This document shows positions 56,106-64,000 of a stretch of 64,000 bases of DNA, in pieces. A program made the position numbers and the translations under genes. Numbering within the stretch: the stretch's first letter is position 1; every line of letters starts with the position of its first letter. This DNA comes from Agromyces badenianii (GTDB taxonomy: Bacteria > Actinomycetota > Actinomycetes > Actinomycetales > Microbacteriaceae), in NCBI RefSeq assembly GCF_003070885.1, contig NZ_CP028913.1, forward strand, positions 2,170,001 through 2,234,000. The letters are read 5' to 3'. The notes under the pieces are model-generated. The model worked only from the letters and a program-made list of their open reading frames with translations, was not told where the DNA came from and did not search any database.

Positions 56106-58562
56106 CTACCCACGCTCCCCGAAGCCGGGTCGCGCCGGCGCCTCGACCTCTTCGAGGAAGGTCGCACCGAGCACCTCGCGAACGACGGCCTCGCCGTAGC
56201 GCTGGACGCCGCCGTCGACGGCGGCCCGCGCCGTGGCCGGCAGCGGGCGAGCTCGAGCCGGGGCCGGGGCGGGCGCCGGGGCGGGGGCGTGCGCCGGGGC
56301 CTCGACGACCATCTCGGGCTCGGGCCCGGGGTCGAAGGGCGGCTCTTCGTCTTCGGGCGGGGCATCGGCATCGTCGGGCAGCTCGTCGAGCCCGGTCGGA
56401 CCGGACGCGGGTGCCGGAGCGATCGCGGGAGCAGACGAGGGGCCGCTCGATCGGTCATCGGATGCTGCCGCATCGCCCTGCGGACGCTCGGCGACGGCGG
56501 TCGCCGTGCGGGCGCTTGCCGACGTGTACACGGCACCCGCGCCGACGGCTGCATCTGCATCGGAGGTCGGGTCGCGTGGGATGGCGACGGTCGCCCAGGA
56601 GTCCACCGGGCCGGCCGGTGCGGCCGAGGTCGAGCCGGCCTCGGCCGTGGCAGCAGCCGGCGTGGCCGCCGCGGTCGACAGCATGCCCGCAGAGCCGCTC
56701 GGTGCAGGCCGTGCCGCACCTGACGCGGACCGGGTCGGCGCGCGATCGGAATCCGAGCGGGAACCCGCCGGCGACGGCCCGCCGGGAGCCGACGCGCTGG
56801 GAGCAGCTTCGGCGGGAGCCGAAGCGGCGGAGGCCGCTGACGGAGCCGGCGCAGCTGACGGAGCCGCCTCTGGCACGGCCGGAGCCGCCGTCTGCGCTCC
56901 GCCCGGCGCGTCGACCCTGGCGATGAACTTCACGCGCACCCCGAGCACCTCGACGATCGCCCCGCGGAGCAGTTCGCTGACGCTCTGCCCGGGCGCACCA
57001 CCACGGAACCCCGCGACATCGTGCTCGCTCGGGAAGGTGAGCACGAGCACGTCGCCGTCACGGAAGTCGCGCACCTGGGCGGTGAACGCCACCATCCACG
57101 CGCTGCGCTTCGTGCGCTGGAGCGAGGCGAGCACCTCGGGCCACGCGTCGCGGATCTGCTGCAGGGTGACCGGTCCGACCGGTTTCACCGGTGCGGCTGC
57201 CTCGGCCGCGGGCTTCGCCGCTGCGACGGTGGCTGCCGCGACGGCGTCTGCCGCCGGCACAGCCGGCGACGTCGCGGCAGCGGCCGTCTGCCGCGCCGGC
57301 TCGGGTGCGGTTCGAGCCGCGGGAGCGACCGGCGCCGCGGTCGCCTGCGCCGCGGGGCGCGACTCGGTACCGGCCGCCGGCCCTTCTGCGGCAGCGGCGA
57401 CACCGACGCGACGTTCGAGCCGCTCGACCCGGGCGAGCGCGCCGCGCTCGGTGTCGTCGGCCGACGGCACGAGCACGCGCGCGAGCATGAGTTCGAGGTG
57501 GAGCCTCGGCGAGGTGGCGCCCGTCATCTCGGTGAGCGTCTGATTGACGAGGTCGGCCACTCGCGAGAGCTCGGCCTGACCGAACGCGGCCGCCTGGGCG
57601 GCCATGCGGGCGAGCTCGTCTTCGGGAACGCCGCGCAGCACGGCCGCGGCCGCCTCTGGCGACGAGGCGGCGACGACGATGAGGTCGCGCAGGCGCTCGA
57701 GCAGGTCTTCGACGAAACGCCTCGGGTCTTGACCGGTCTGCACGACCCGATCGGCCGCGGCGAAGGCACCGGCTGCGTCGCCGGCGCCGATGGCATCGAC
57801 GACCTCGTCGAGCAGCGCACCGTGGGTGTAGCCGAGCAGCGCGACTGCTCGCTCGTAGTCGATCGTCGGCCCTTCGGAGCCGGCGATGAGCTGATCGAGC
57901 AACGACAGCGCGTCTCGCGGCGACCCGCCGCCGGCGCGCACCACGAGGGGCAGCACGCCGGGCGCGACCTCGACGCCCTCTTCGGTGCAGAGCTGCTGCA
58001 CGTACTCGAGCATGGGGCCCGGCGGCACCAGTCGGAACGGGTAGTGGTGCGTACGCGAGCGGATGGTGCCGAGCACCTTGTCGGGCTCGGTGGTCGCGAA
58101 GATGAACTTGATGTGCTCGGGCGGCTCTTCGACGAGCTTCAGCAGTGCGTTGAAGCCCTGCGGCGTGACCATGTGGGCCTCATCGAGGATGAAGATCTTG
58201 AACCGGTCGCGGGCTGGAGCGAAGACGGCGCGCTCGCGCAGGTCGCGAGCGTCGTCGACGCCGTTGTGGCTCGCGGCATCGATCTCGACGACATCGAGCG
58301 AACCGCCGCCGCCACGAGAGAGCTCGACGCAGCTGGGGCAGACCCCGCACGGGACATCCGTCGGGCCCTCTGCGCAGTTGAGGCAGCGCGCGAGAATGCG
58401 CGCCGACGTCGTCTTGCCGCAGCCGCGGGGGCCGCTGAACAGGTAGGCGTGATTGACACGATCGGTGCGGAGCGCCGTCATGAGCGGCTCCGTCACCTGG
58501 GACTGGCCGATCATCTCGGCGAATGTCTCGGGCCGGTAGCGGCGATAGAGGGCGGTGACCAC
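56106..58562 (-). CDS. dnaX: DNA polymerase III subunit gamma/tau, 818 aa
   Basis: Clamp-loader ATPase. Walker A SGPRGCGKTTSA (43-54), zinc module CLNCAEGPTDVPCGVCPSC, DEAHMVTPQGFNALLKLVEEPP with the sensor region, and domain III. From about residue 375 it becomes very Ala/Pro/Ser-rich, interrupted by a folded tau-like segment around 455-560 (VTLQQIRDAWPEVLASLQRTKRSAW), and ends with an Ala/Pro repeat. I found no slippery A-run that would make gamma by frameshift. Start GTG 58562. Confidence 0.96.
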   Translation of the reverse strand: MVTALYRRYRPETFAEMIGQSQVTEPLMTALRTDRVNHAYLFSGPRGCGKTTSARILARCLNCAEGPTDVPCGVCPSCVELSRGGGGSLDVVEIDAASHNGVDDARDLRERAVFAPARDRFKIFILDEAHMVTPQGFNALLKLVEEPPEHIKFIFATTEPDKVLGTIRSRTHHYPFRLVPPGPMLEYVQQLCTEEGVEVAPGVLPLVVRAGGGSPRDALSLLDQLIAGSEGPTIDYERAVALLGYTHGALLDEVVDAIGAGDAAGAFAAADRVVQTGQDPRRFVEDLLERLRDLIVVAASSPEAAAAVLRGVPEDELARMAAQAAAFGQAELSRVADLVNQTLTEMTGATSPRLHLELMLARVLVPSADDTERGALARVERLERRVGVAAAAEGPAAGTESRPAAQATAAPVAPAARTAPEPARQTAAAATSPAVPAADAVAAATVAAAKPAAEAAAPVKPVGPVTLQQIRDAWPEVLASLQRTKRSAWMVAFTAQVRDFRDGDVLVLTFPSEHDVAGFRGGAPGQSVSELLRGAIVEVLGVRVKFIARVDAPGGAQTAAPAVPEAAPSAAPAPSAASAASAPAEAAPSASAPGGPSPAGSRSDSDRAPTRSASGAARPAPSGSAGMLSTAAATPAAATAEAGSTSAAPAGPVDSWATVAIPRDPTSDADAAVGAGAVYTSASARTATAVAERPQGDAAASDDRSSGPSSAPAIAPAPASGPTGLDELPDDADAPPEDEEPPFDPGPEPEMVVEAPAHAPAPAPAPAPARARPLPATARAAVDGGVQRYGEAVVREVLGATFLEEVEAPARPGFGERG

Positions 58563-58568
58563 GCATCA

Positions 58569-58574
58569 ATCGTA
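58569..58574 (-). promoter_or_regulatory. -10 element of a possibly leaderless dnaX promoter
   Basis: Leftward TACGAT at 58574-58569 ends six bases before the GTG start and there is no ribosome site between, suggesting a leaderless transcript. Confidence 0.4.
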
Positions 58575-58640
58575 GTTGCCGCGTCTGACACGACGGCAGG
58601 ATGTCTCTGGCGTACCATTCGGGGATCGGAAGGGGGCGCG

Positions 58641-59012
58641 ATGACATCGATGATGACACCGGCACAGCTCGAACGGTTCCAGGCGAAGTTGCTGAAGGAA
58701 CGGGCGGATGCCGAGGGCCGATTCGCCGAGTTCGGCGACGTCATGACCGAGGTGCGAGCCGCTAGGTCGGGCGCGTCGGCCGACGACGAGCACGACCCCG
58801 AGGGCCCCACGATGACGCAGGAGTGGTCGCAGCGCACCGCGGTGCTCGCCGACGCGCGTGCCGAGCTCGCCGACATCGATCATGCCCTGGCCCGCATCGC
58901 CGACGGCACCTACGGCACGTGCAACAAATGCGGGAAGCGCATCACCGTGCCGCGCCTCGAGGCCCGGCCGACGGCCGAGCTCTGCATCGACTGCGCCCGG
59001 CTCGCGCGCTGA
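58641..59012 (+). CDS. DksA/TraR family zinc-finger protein, 123 aa
   Basis: N-terminal helical hairpin (LERFQAKLLKERADAEGRFAEFGDVM, then WSQRTAVLADARAELADIDHALARIADGTYG) and a C-terminal four-cysteine zinc finger (CNKCGK...CIDCA). DksA-type proteins bind RNA polymerase through the secondary channel and modulate initiation with ppGpp; actinobacterial versions are shorter and their role is less clear. ATG 58641 follows GGAAGGGGG. It is divergent from dnaX. Confidence 0.92.
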   Translation: MTSMMTPAQLERFQAKLLKERADAEGRFAEFGDVMTEVRAARSGASADDEHDPEGPTMTQEWSQRTAVLADARAELADIDHALARIADGTYGTCNKCGKRITVPRLEARPTAELCIDCARLAR

Positions 59013-59063
59013 CGGCGACGGCCGGAGCCGGCGGCCGGCGATCGCCCGCGCTCTCGCCGAACC

Positions 59064-60194
59064 TCAGTCGCGGCGGCGGTATTCGGAGATCATCGGGCAG
59101 TCGAAGGGGTCGCGCGCGGCGAGTCCGACGCGGTTCAGGTACGCGATGACGATCGCGTACGACTCGACGAGACCGGTCTCGGTGTAGCGCACGTCGTTCT
59201 CACGGCAGTACTCGCGCACGATCTGCTGCGTGCGCGCGAGCGCGGGCCGCGCCATGCTCGGGAACAGGTGGTGCTCGATCTGGTAGTTCAGGCCGCCCAT
59301 GAACGAGTCCATGAACCTGCCGCCGCGGATGTTGCGGCTCGTGAGCACCTGGCGCTCGAGGAAGTCGACGCGCACGCCCCGCGGAATGAGGGGCATGCCC
59401 TTGTGGTTGGGGGCGAACGAGGCCCCCATGTACACCCCGAACACCCCGAGCTGCACGAGCAGGAACACGGTTGCGAGCAGCGGCGGGAAGGCCCAGAACA
59501 CGAGTGCCACGACGCCGACCAGGCGAACTGCGATGAGCGTGATCTCGAGCCGGCGACGCTTCACTGCGCCCTTGCCGAGCACGTGGCGGATGCCGTGCAC
59601 GTGCAGGTTGATGCCCTCGAGCAGCAGCAGCGGGAAGAAGAGGTAGCCCTGCTTGCGCGTGATCAACCGCACGAGCCCACGGCTCGCCGCGGCATCCTCT
59701 TCGAGGAAGGAGATCGTGTCCTTCGCGATGTCGGGGTCTCTGCCGATGACGTTGGGGTTGCCGTGATGGCGGGTGTGCTTGTTCATCCACCAGCTGTAGC
59801 TGATGCCGACCACGAGGTTCGCGAGGATCAGTCCGGCCCAGTCGTTGGCCGGCCCCGAACGGAACACCTGCCGATGCGAGGCCTCGTGCGCCATGAAGGC
59901 GAACTGCGTGAAGACGACACCGAGCGCGCCGGCGACGGCGAGCTGCCACCACGAATCGCCGATGGCGACGGATGCCGCGACGGCCGCGCCGAGCACGAGC
60001 GCCCAGAACACGGCCTTTCGCACGTAGAAGCCCACGAACCGGTCGAGCAGCCCCTCGGCCTTGATCTGGCGCGAGAGCCGGGCGAATCCGCTCTGCGCCG
60101 GATCGACGTCGTCCCTGCGGCGGCCGGCCGTGCGGATGACGGGCGACATGGTGCCCTGTGCACCGTCAGGGCGTTCTACGATCTGCAGGCTCAC
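59064..60194 (-). CDS. Fatty acid desaturase (acyl-lipid/acyl-CoA type), 376 aa
   Basis: Di-iron membrane desaturase with the three histidine boxes HEASHRQ (103-109), HTRHHGN (140-146) and QIEHHLFP (near 316), plus four or more membrane helices. Belongs to the DesA3-like group. GTG 60194 has GAGGAG ten bases upstream; a later in-frame ATG at residue 16 is also possible. Function: introduces double bonds into membrane fatty acids, usually in response to cold. A perfect 7-bp inverted repeat upstream may be its operator. Confidence 0.94.
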   Translation of the reverse strand: MSLQIVERPDGAQGTMSPVIRTAGRRRDDVDPAQSGFARLSRQIKAEGLLDRFVGFYVRKAVFWALVLGAAVAASVAIGDSWWQLAVAGALGVVFTQFAFMAHEASHRQVFRSGPANDWAGLILANLVVGISYSWWMNKHTRHHGNPNVIGRDPDIAKDTISFLEEDAAASRGLVRLITRKQGYLFFPLLLLEGINLHVHGIRHVLGKGAVKRRRLEITLIAVRLVGVVALVFWAFPPLLATVFLLVQLGVFGVYMGASFAPNHKGMPLIPRGVRVDFLERQVLTSRNIRGGRFMDSFMGGLNYQIEHHLFPSMARPALARTQQIVREYCRENDVRYTETGLVESYAIVIAYLNRVGLAARDPFDCPMISEYRRRD

Positions 60195-60474
60195 GTGCGC
60201 TCATCTCCTCGGCCGAATGCACGAATGAGACTCAGACGAACGCTTCGGGTGCGTGGACTACCACGGTCGGTTCGACCGTCAGGCGAGCGTAGGAAGCTCC
60301 CGGTGCCCGTCGCATCACACGGGTGAGCCATTTCACCCCCGTACCCCGGTAGGGGTGCGTACTAGTGCGAGCCCGGCGAACGGGCGCAGGACCACGAACG
60401 CGCCCGCCCCGATGGCGCGGGGATCCGACCGAATGCGCCCGCGCCGTGCGCCGGCGAGGCTGAAGCGACGCGGA
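60195..60474. promoter_or_regulatory. Desaturase control region
   Basis: 280 bp without a gene. It has ACGGTCG-GTT-CGACCGT (60263-60279), a perfect 7-bp inverted repeat of the size used by TetR-type regulators, about 70 bp upstream of the desaturase start, and a second dyad ACCCC-GGTA-GGGGT (60343-60356), which could be a terminator for ackA or a metal-regulator site. Confidence 0.45.
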
Positions 60475-61686
60475 TCAGGCGGCGACGAGCTCGAGCGTCT
60501 GGCGGGCGATCTCGAGCTCTTCATTCGTCGGCACGACGAGCACGGCGGTCTTCGAGGCGTCGGTCGAGATGCGGCGGGCGTCGTCACCCCGTGCGTGATT
60601 GCGCTCGGCGTCGAGCTCGACCCCGAACGCCTCGAGCCCGGCGAGCGAGAGCTCGCGCACGAGGGGCGCATTCTCGCCGACACCCGCGGTGAAGACGATC
60701 GCGTCGACCCGGCCGAGCTGCGCCGCGTACGCGCCCACGTAGCCGCGGACGCGGTGCGCGTACACGTCGAGCGCGAGGGTCGCCGCCTCGTCGCCCGCAT
60801 CACGTGCGGCCACGAGATCGCGCATGTCGGCGTGCCCGCCGAGACCGAGGATGCCGCTCTGCGAGTTCAGCAGGCGATCGACGCCATCGGCGTCGAGGCC
60901 GGCCCGGCGCTCGAGGTGCAGCAGCACCGCGGGATCGATGTCGCCGGAGCGGGTGCCCATGACGAGCCCCTCGAGCGGAGTCATGCCCATGCTCGTCTCG
61001 ACCGAACGACCTTCGGCGACCGCGCACGCGGATGCCCCGTTGCCGAGGTGCAGCACGATCATGCGCAACTCTTCGACGGGACGCCCGAGGAAGGCGGCCG
61101 CAGCCCGCGAGACTAAGCGGTGCGAGGTGCCGTGGAAGCCGTAGCGGCGGATGCGGTGCTTCGCCGCGAGCTCGCGGTCGATCGCGTAGGTGTAGGCGGC
61201 CGGCGGCATCGTCTGGTGGAACGCGGTGTCGAAGACGGCGACGTGCGGCACGTCGGGAAACGCGCGCTGCGCCGCCTCGATGCCCTCGAGGTTCGCGGGG
61301 TTGTGGAGCGGCGCGAGCGCCGCGAGCTCGTCGATGTTGATCTTCACGAGCGGCGTGATGACGGTCGGCTCGAAGAAGCGTGCACCGCCCTGCACGACCC
61401 GGTGGCCGACCGCGATCGGCGGGTGCGCCTCGAGCGACGGGCCGTGGGCGGCGAAGGCCTCGAGCATCACCGCGAAGGCGGCCTCGTGGTCGGGCACCTC
61501 GACGGCCGCGTCCCACGTCGAGCCTGCGGCATCGTCGCCCGAACCGTCACGGTGATGACGGGCGTGGCCGACGCCGCGGCCGATGCGCTCGACGAGCCCG
61601 CTCGCGAGCGTCTGCGACGCCTCGACGTCGATGAGCTGGTACTTCAGTGACGAGGAACCCGAGTTCACGACGAGCACGATGCTCAC
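60475..61686 (-). CDS. ackA: Acetate kinase, 403 aa
   Basis: ATP + acetate to acetyl phosphate + ADP, reversible. VLVVNSGSSSLKYQL (phosphate loop), GHRVVQGG, FDTAFHQTMPPAAYTYAID, RRYGFHGTSH, HLGNGASACAVAEGRSVETSMGMTPLEGLVMGTRSGDIDPA, and FTAGVGENAPLVR are all family motifs. GTG 61686 overlaps the pta stop (GTGA), so the two are coupled. With pta it forms the overflow/low-affinity acetate pathway. Confidence 0.98.
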   Translation of the reverse strand: MSIVLVVNSGSSSLKYQLIDVEASQTLASGLVERIGRGVGHARHHRDGSGDDAAGSTWDAAVEVPDHEAAFAVMLEAFAAHGPSLEAHPPIAVGHRVVQGGARFFEPTVITPLVKINIDELAALAPLHNPANLEGIEAAQRAFPDVPHVAVFDTAFHQTMPPAAYTYAIDRELAAKHRIRRYGFHGTSHRLVSRAAAAFLGRPVEELRMIVLHLGNGASACAVAEGRSVETSMGMTPLEGLVMGTRSGDIDPAVLLHLERRAGLDADGVDRLLNSQSGILGLGGHADMRDLVAARDAGDEAATLALDVYAHRVRGYVGAYAAQLGRVDAIVFTAGVGENAPLVRELSLAGLEAFGVELDAERNHARGDDARRISTDASKTAVLVVPTNEELEIARQTLELVAA

Positions 61687-63851
61687 GAGGCATCCGCCGC
61701 CTGGATCGCCGTGATCGCCACGGTGTTGACGATGTCTTGCACGAGCGCGCCGCGGGAGAGGTCGTTGATCGGCTTGCGCAGGCCCTGCAGCACCGGCCCG
61801 ATCGCCACGGCCCCCGAGGAGCGCTGCACCGCCTTGTAGGTGTTGTTGCCCGTGTTGAGGTCGGGGAAGATGAACACCGTCGCCCGCCCGGCGACCTCCG
61901 ACTCCGGCAGCTTCGTGCGCGCCACTGCGGCATCGGCGGCCGCGTCGTATTGGATCGGCCCCTCGACGGCGAGGTGCGGGGCGCGCTCACGCACGAGCTC
62001 GGTGGCCCGTCGCACTTTGTCGACATCGGCCCCCGAACCTGATTCACCGGTCGAGTACGAGAGCATCGCGACGCGCGGCGCGATTCCGAACTGGGTCGCC
62101 GTCTCGGCCGAGGAGATCGCGATGTCGGCGAGCTGCTCGGCCGTCGGGTCGGGCACGATCGCGCAGTCGCCGTAGACGAGCACCCGGTCGGCGAGGGCCA
62201 TCAGGAAGACGCTCGAGACCACGTCGACGCCGGGCTTCGTCTTGATCACCTCGAACGACGGCCGGATCGTGTGCGCGGTCGTGTGCGCGGCGCCCGAGAC
62301 CATGCCGTCGGCGAGGCCGAGCTCGACCATCATGGTGCCGAAGTACGACACGTCTTGCACGGTCTCTCGGGCCTGCTCGAGGGTCACTCCCTTGTGCGCA
62401 CGACGACGCTGGTACTCCTCGGCGAAGCGGGTCACGTGCACGAAATCGTGGTTCGAGAGCACCTCGGCATTCGAGATGTCGAGGCCGAGTCCGATCGCCC
62501 GCGAGCGCACCTCGATCTCTTCGCCGAGGATCGTGAGGTCGGCGACGTCGCGGGCGAGCAGCGTCGCCGCCGCGCGCAGCACCCGGTCGTCGTAGCCCTC
62601 GGGCAGCACGATGCGCTTGCGCGCGTGTCGTGCGCGCTCGAGCAGGTCGTACTCGAACATGAGCGGCGTCACGACCTCGGGCCGGGCCACGTCGAGCAGG
62701 TCGAGCAGCGCCTGCCCGTCGATGTGCTTCTCGAAGAGGGCGAGCGCCGTGTCGCGCTTGCGCTGCGACTCGGCCGCGAGTCGCCCTCTCGTGTGGGTGA
62801 TCGCGAGCGCCGTGTCGTAGCTCGAGAGCTCGGTGCGGATGATCGGCAGTCCGGCCTTCAGGCCGTCGACGAGTCGGTCGACCTGCTCGGCCATCGGGAA
62901 CCCGCCGTTCAGCACGATGCCCGACAGCGACGGGAACGTCGCGCTCGAGTGCGCCGTGAGCACGCCGAGCAGCACCTCGCTGCGATCGCCCGGCACGACC
63001 ACCACCGCGCCCTCGGTGAGGCGGGTGAGCACGTTCTCCATCGACATCGCGGCGATGACGACACCGAGCGCCTCGCGGTTCAGCAACTCGGGGTCGCCGG
63101 CGTGCAGGGCGCCGTCGACGGCGACCATGATCGCCTGCATCGACGGAGCGACGAGGTATGGGTCTTCGGGGATCGCCCAGGTGGCGACGGATGCCTCGGC
63201 GGCCGACCCGAAGCCGGTGGCGCGCACGCCGTTCTGCCCGGCGGCGACGGCGACGACCTCGACGATCTCCTGCAGCCGCTCGGGGTCGGCCCGGTTGGTC
63301 ACGATGCCGAGCAGCGTCGCGTGCTCGCGCTCGAGCTCTTCGACGGCGAGTTCGGTGAGCTGGGCGAGATCTTCGGGGCTTCGGGCATCGGAGTACCCGA
63401 GTCGCTCCGAGGTGCTTCGACCCTGGCCCTGCCCGACCCGGCCCCCGAGCACGAGCAGCACGGGAGCGCCGAGGTTCGCGGCGATGCGCGCGTTGTAGGC
63501 GAGTTCGGTGGGGCTGCCGACATCCGTGAAGTCCGACCCGATGATGACGACCGCGTCGCAGCGGTCTTCGACCGCCTTGAAGCGGCTCACGATCGTCGCG
63601 AGCGCCCCCTCGGGGTCTGCGTGCACGTCGTCGTAGCGCACGCCCACCGCGTCGTCGTAGGGAATCGGCACCACGCCCTCGTGGGCGAGGAGCAACTCGA
63701 GCACGTAGTCGCGTTCGGCCGTCGAGCGTGCGATCGGCCGGAACACCCCGACCCGCGTCGCCCGGCGGGTCAGCGTGTCGAGTGCGCCGAGCGCCACGGT
63801 GGACTTGCCGGTGTTGCCTTCAGCCGAGCAGATGTAGATGCGGTGCGCCAC
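61683..63851 (-). CDS. pta: Phosphate acetyltransferase, long form, 722 aa
   Basis: Acetyl-CoA + phosphate to acetyl phosphate + CoA. Three parts: an N-terminal BioD/CobB-like P-loop domain (IYICSAEGNTGKSTVALG), a central DRTGG domain (about 210-330), and the catalytic C-terminal domain (VTPLMFEYDLLERARHARKRIVLPEGYDDRVLRA, LADGMVSGAAHTTAHTIRP, MLSYSTGESGSG, FPDLNTGNNTYKAVQRSSGA). Start GTG 63851. Long Pta proteins are allosterically controlled through the N-terminal domains. Confidence 0.97.
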   Translation of the reverse strand: MAHRIYICSAEGNTGKSTVALGALDTLTRRATRVGVFRPIARSTAERDYVLELLLAHEGVVPIPYDDAVGVRYDDVHADPEGALATIVSRFKAVEDRCDAVVIIGSDFTDVGSPTELAYNARIAANLGAPVLLVLGGRVGQGQGRSTSERLGYSDARSPEDLAQLTELAVEELEREHATLLGIVTNRADPERLQEIVEVVAVAAGQNGVRATGFGSAAEASVATWAIPEDPYLVAPSMQAIMVAVDGALHAGDPELLNREALGVVIAAMSMENVLTRLTEGAVVVVPGDRSEVLLGVLTAHSSATFPSLSGIVLNGGFPMAEQVDRLVDGLKAGLPIIRTELSSYDTALAITHTRGRLAAESQRKRDTALALFEKHIDGQALLDLLDVARPEVVTPLMFEYDLLERARHARKRIVLPEGYDDRVLRAAATLLARDVADLTILGEEIEVRSRAIGLGLDISNAEVLSNHDFVHVTRFAEEYQRRRAHKGVTLEQARETVQDVSYFGTMMVELGLADGMVSGAAHTTAHTIRPSFEVIKTKPGVDVVSSVFLMALADRVLVYGDCAIVPDPTAEQLADIAISSAETATQFGIAPRVAMLSYSTGESGSGADVDKVRRATELVRERAPHLAVEGPIQYDAAADAAVARTKLPESEVAGRATVFIFPDLNTGNNTYKAVQRSSGAVAIGPVLQGLRKPINDLSRGALVQDIVNTVAITAIQAADAS

Positions 63852-63962
63852 CCGTCCACCCTATTGTGCGGGTCCGACCGGCGGTCTGGGAATCCACCCA
63901 CCGTGATGGCGGCACCCGCCTCGGGGCCTGCCCGCGGGAACGCCTGCGGCAAGAACGGAAAA

Positions 63963-64000
63963 GACCCCCCGCGCACCCGCCAGAGCCCGGTTACCCTTGC
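63963..64000 (-). ncRNA. ffs: 3' end of the SRP RNA (4.5S), cut by the window edge
   Basis: Reading leftward from the edge: GCAAGGGTAACCGGGCTCT, then GGCGGGTGCGCGGGGGGTC and TTTT. This resembles the strand after the conserved GGAAGG apical loop of bacterial small SRP RNAs and their G-rich 3' end, with a U-run to stop transcription. The 5' half and the tetraloop lie beyond the window, so the call rests on about 38 bases. The location near dnaX/recR is plausible for an actinobacterium. Confidence 0.55.

Noticed and set aside
56106..58562. Programmed frameshift in dnaX
   Set aside because: No slippery A-run; the frame continues through a long Ala/Pro-rich tau region.
60343..60356. CsoR-type copper operator
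   Set aside because: Only a 5-bp dyad and no copper transporter or regulator gene nearby.

Overview
This 64 kb window is high-GC chromosomal DNA of an actinobacterium. The gene content suggests Microbacteriaceae (Agromyces- or Microbacterium-like): actinobacterial Tad pilus genes with a DUF4244 pilin, an Rv2578c-type radical SAM gene behind a TCGAAC-N4-GTTCGA LexA box, GTG/TTG starts, leaderless-looking promoters and ATGA overlaps. The genus is an inference. I see no insertion sequence, prophage, integrase or CRISPR array; the DNA looks like core chromosome with metabolic islands.

Layout: (1) 1-5 kb: 5' part of topA, a small unknown gene, and a compact Tad operon running leftward. (2) 5-12 kb: acs, RidA/DUF4177 pair, a class A PBP with PASTA domains, a metallophosphoesterase, tRNA-Pro(CGG). 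(3) 12-20 kb: surface polysaccharide region with UDP-glucose/GDP-mannose dehydrogenase, two DUF4012 proteins around a secreted protein with an LSATG tail, VanZ, a HGSNAT-like acyltransferase and UspA. (4) 20-29 kb: thymidine kinase, a two-gene sensor module, SOS-controlled radical SAM protein, ABC-F ATPase, mqo, a VOC protein. (5) 29-38 kb: sugar island with an Opp-type ABC transporter, ROK regulator, GH4 glycosidase and BadF-type kinase. (6) 38.5-44.5 kb: eda-kdgK divergent from a DSD1-type dehydratase, N-acyl-D-amino acid deacylase, IclR regulator and RidA. (7) 44.5-52 kb: GH6 hydrolase, response regulator, processive GT2 synthase, lipoprotein, degenerate GGDEF protein and histidine kinase. 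(8) 52-64 kb: asd, lysC, recR, dnaX, DksA-like protein, fatty acid desaturase, ackA-pta, and what looks like the 3' end of the SRP RNA gene at the right edge.

The most interesting system is region 6. Its enzymes line up as a complete route from an N-acylated 2-amino-2-deoxy aldonate (for example N-acetyl-D-glucosaminate) to pyruvate and glyceraldehyde 3-phosphate: deacylation, PLP-dependent deamination to 2-keto-3-deoxygluconate with RidA clearing the imine, phosphorylation by KdgK, cleavage by Eda. A helically phased triple TGCAA operator lies between the two divergent arms. The neighbouring sugar island could feed it with amino-sugar disaccharides. Region 7 resembles a synthase/hydrolase exopolysaccharide module with its own two-component system and a catalytically dead GGDEF protein. 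Across the window the word GGATGCC/GGCATCC recurs in genes and hairpins and forces atypical codons (GAT, GCA, TCC), which points to selection at the DNA level.
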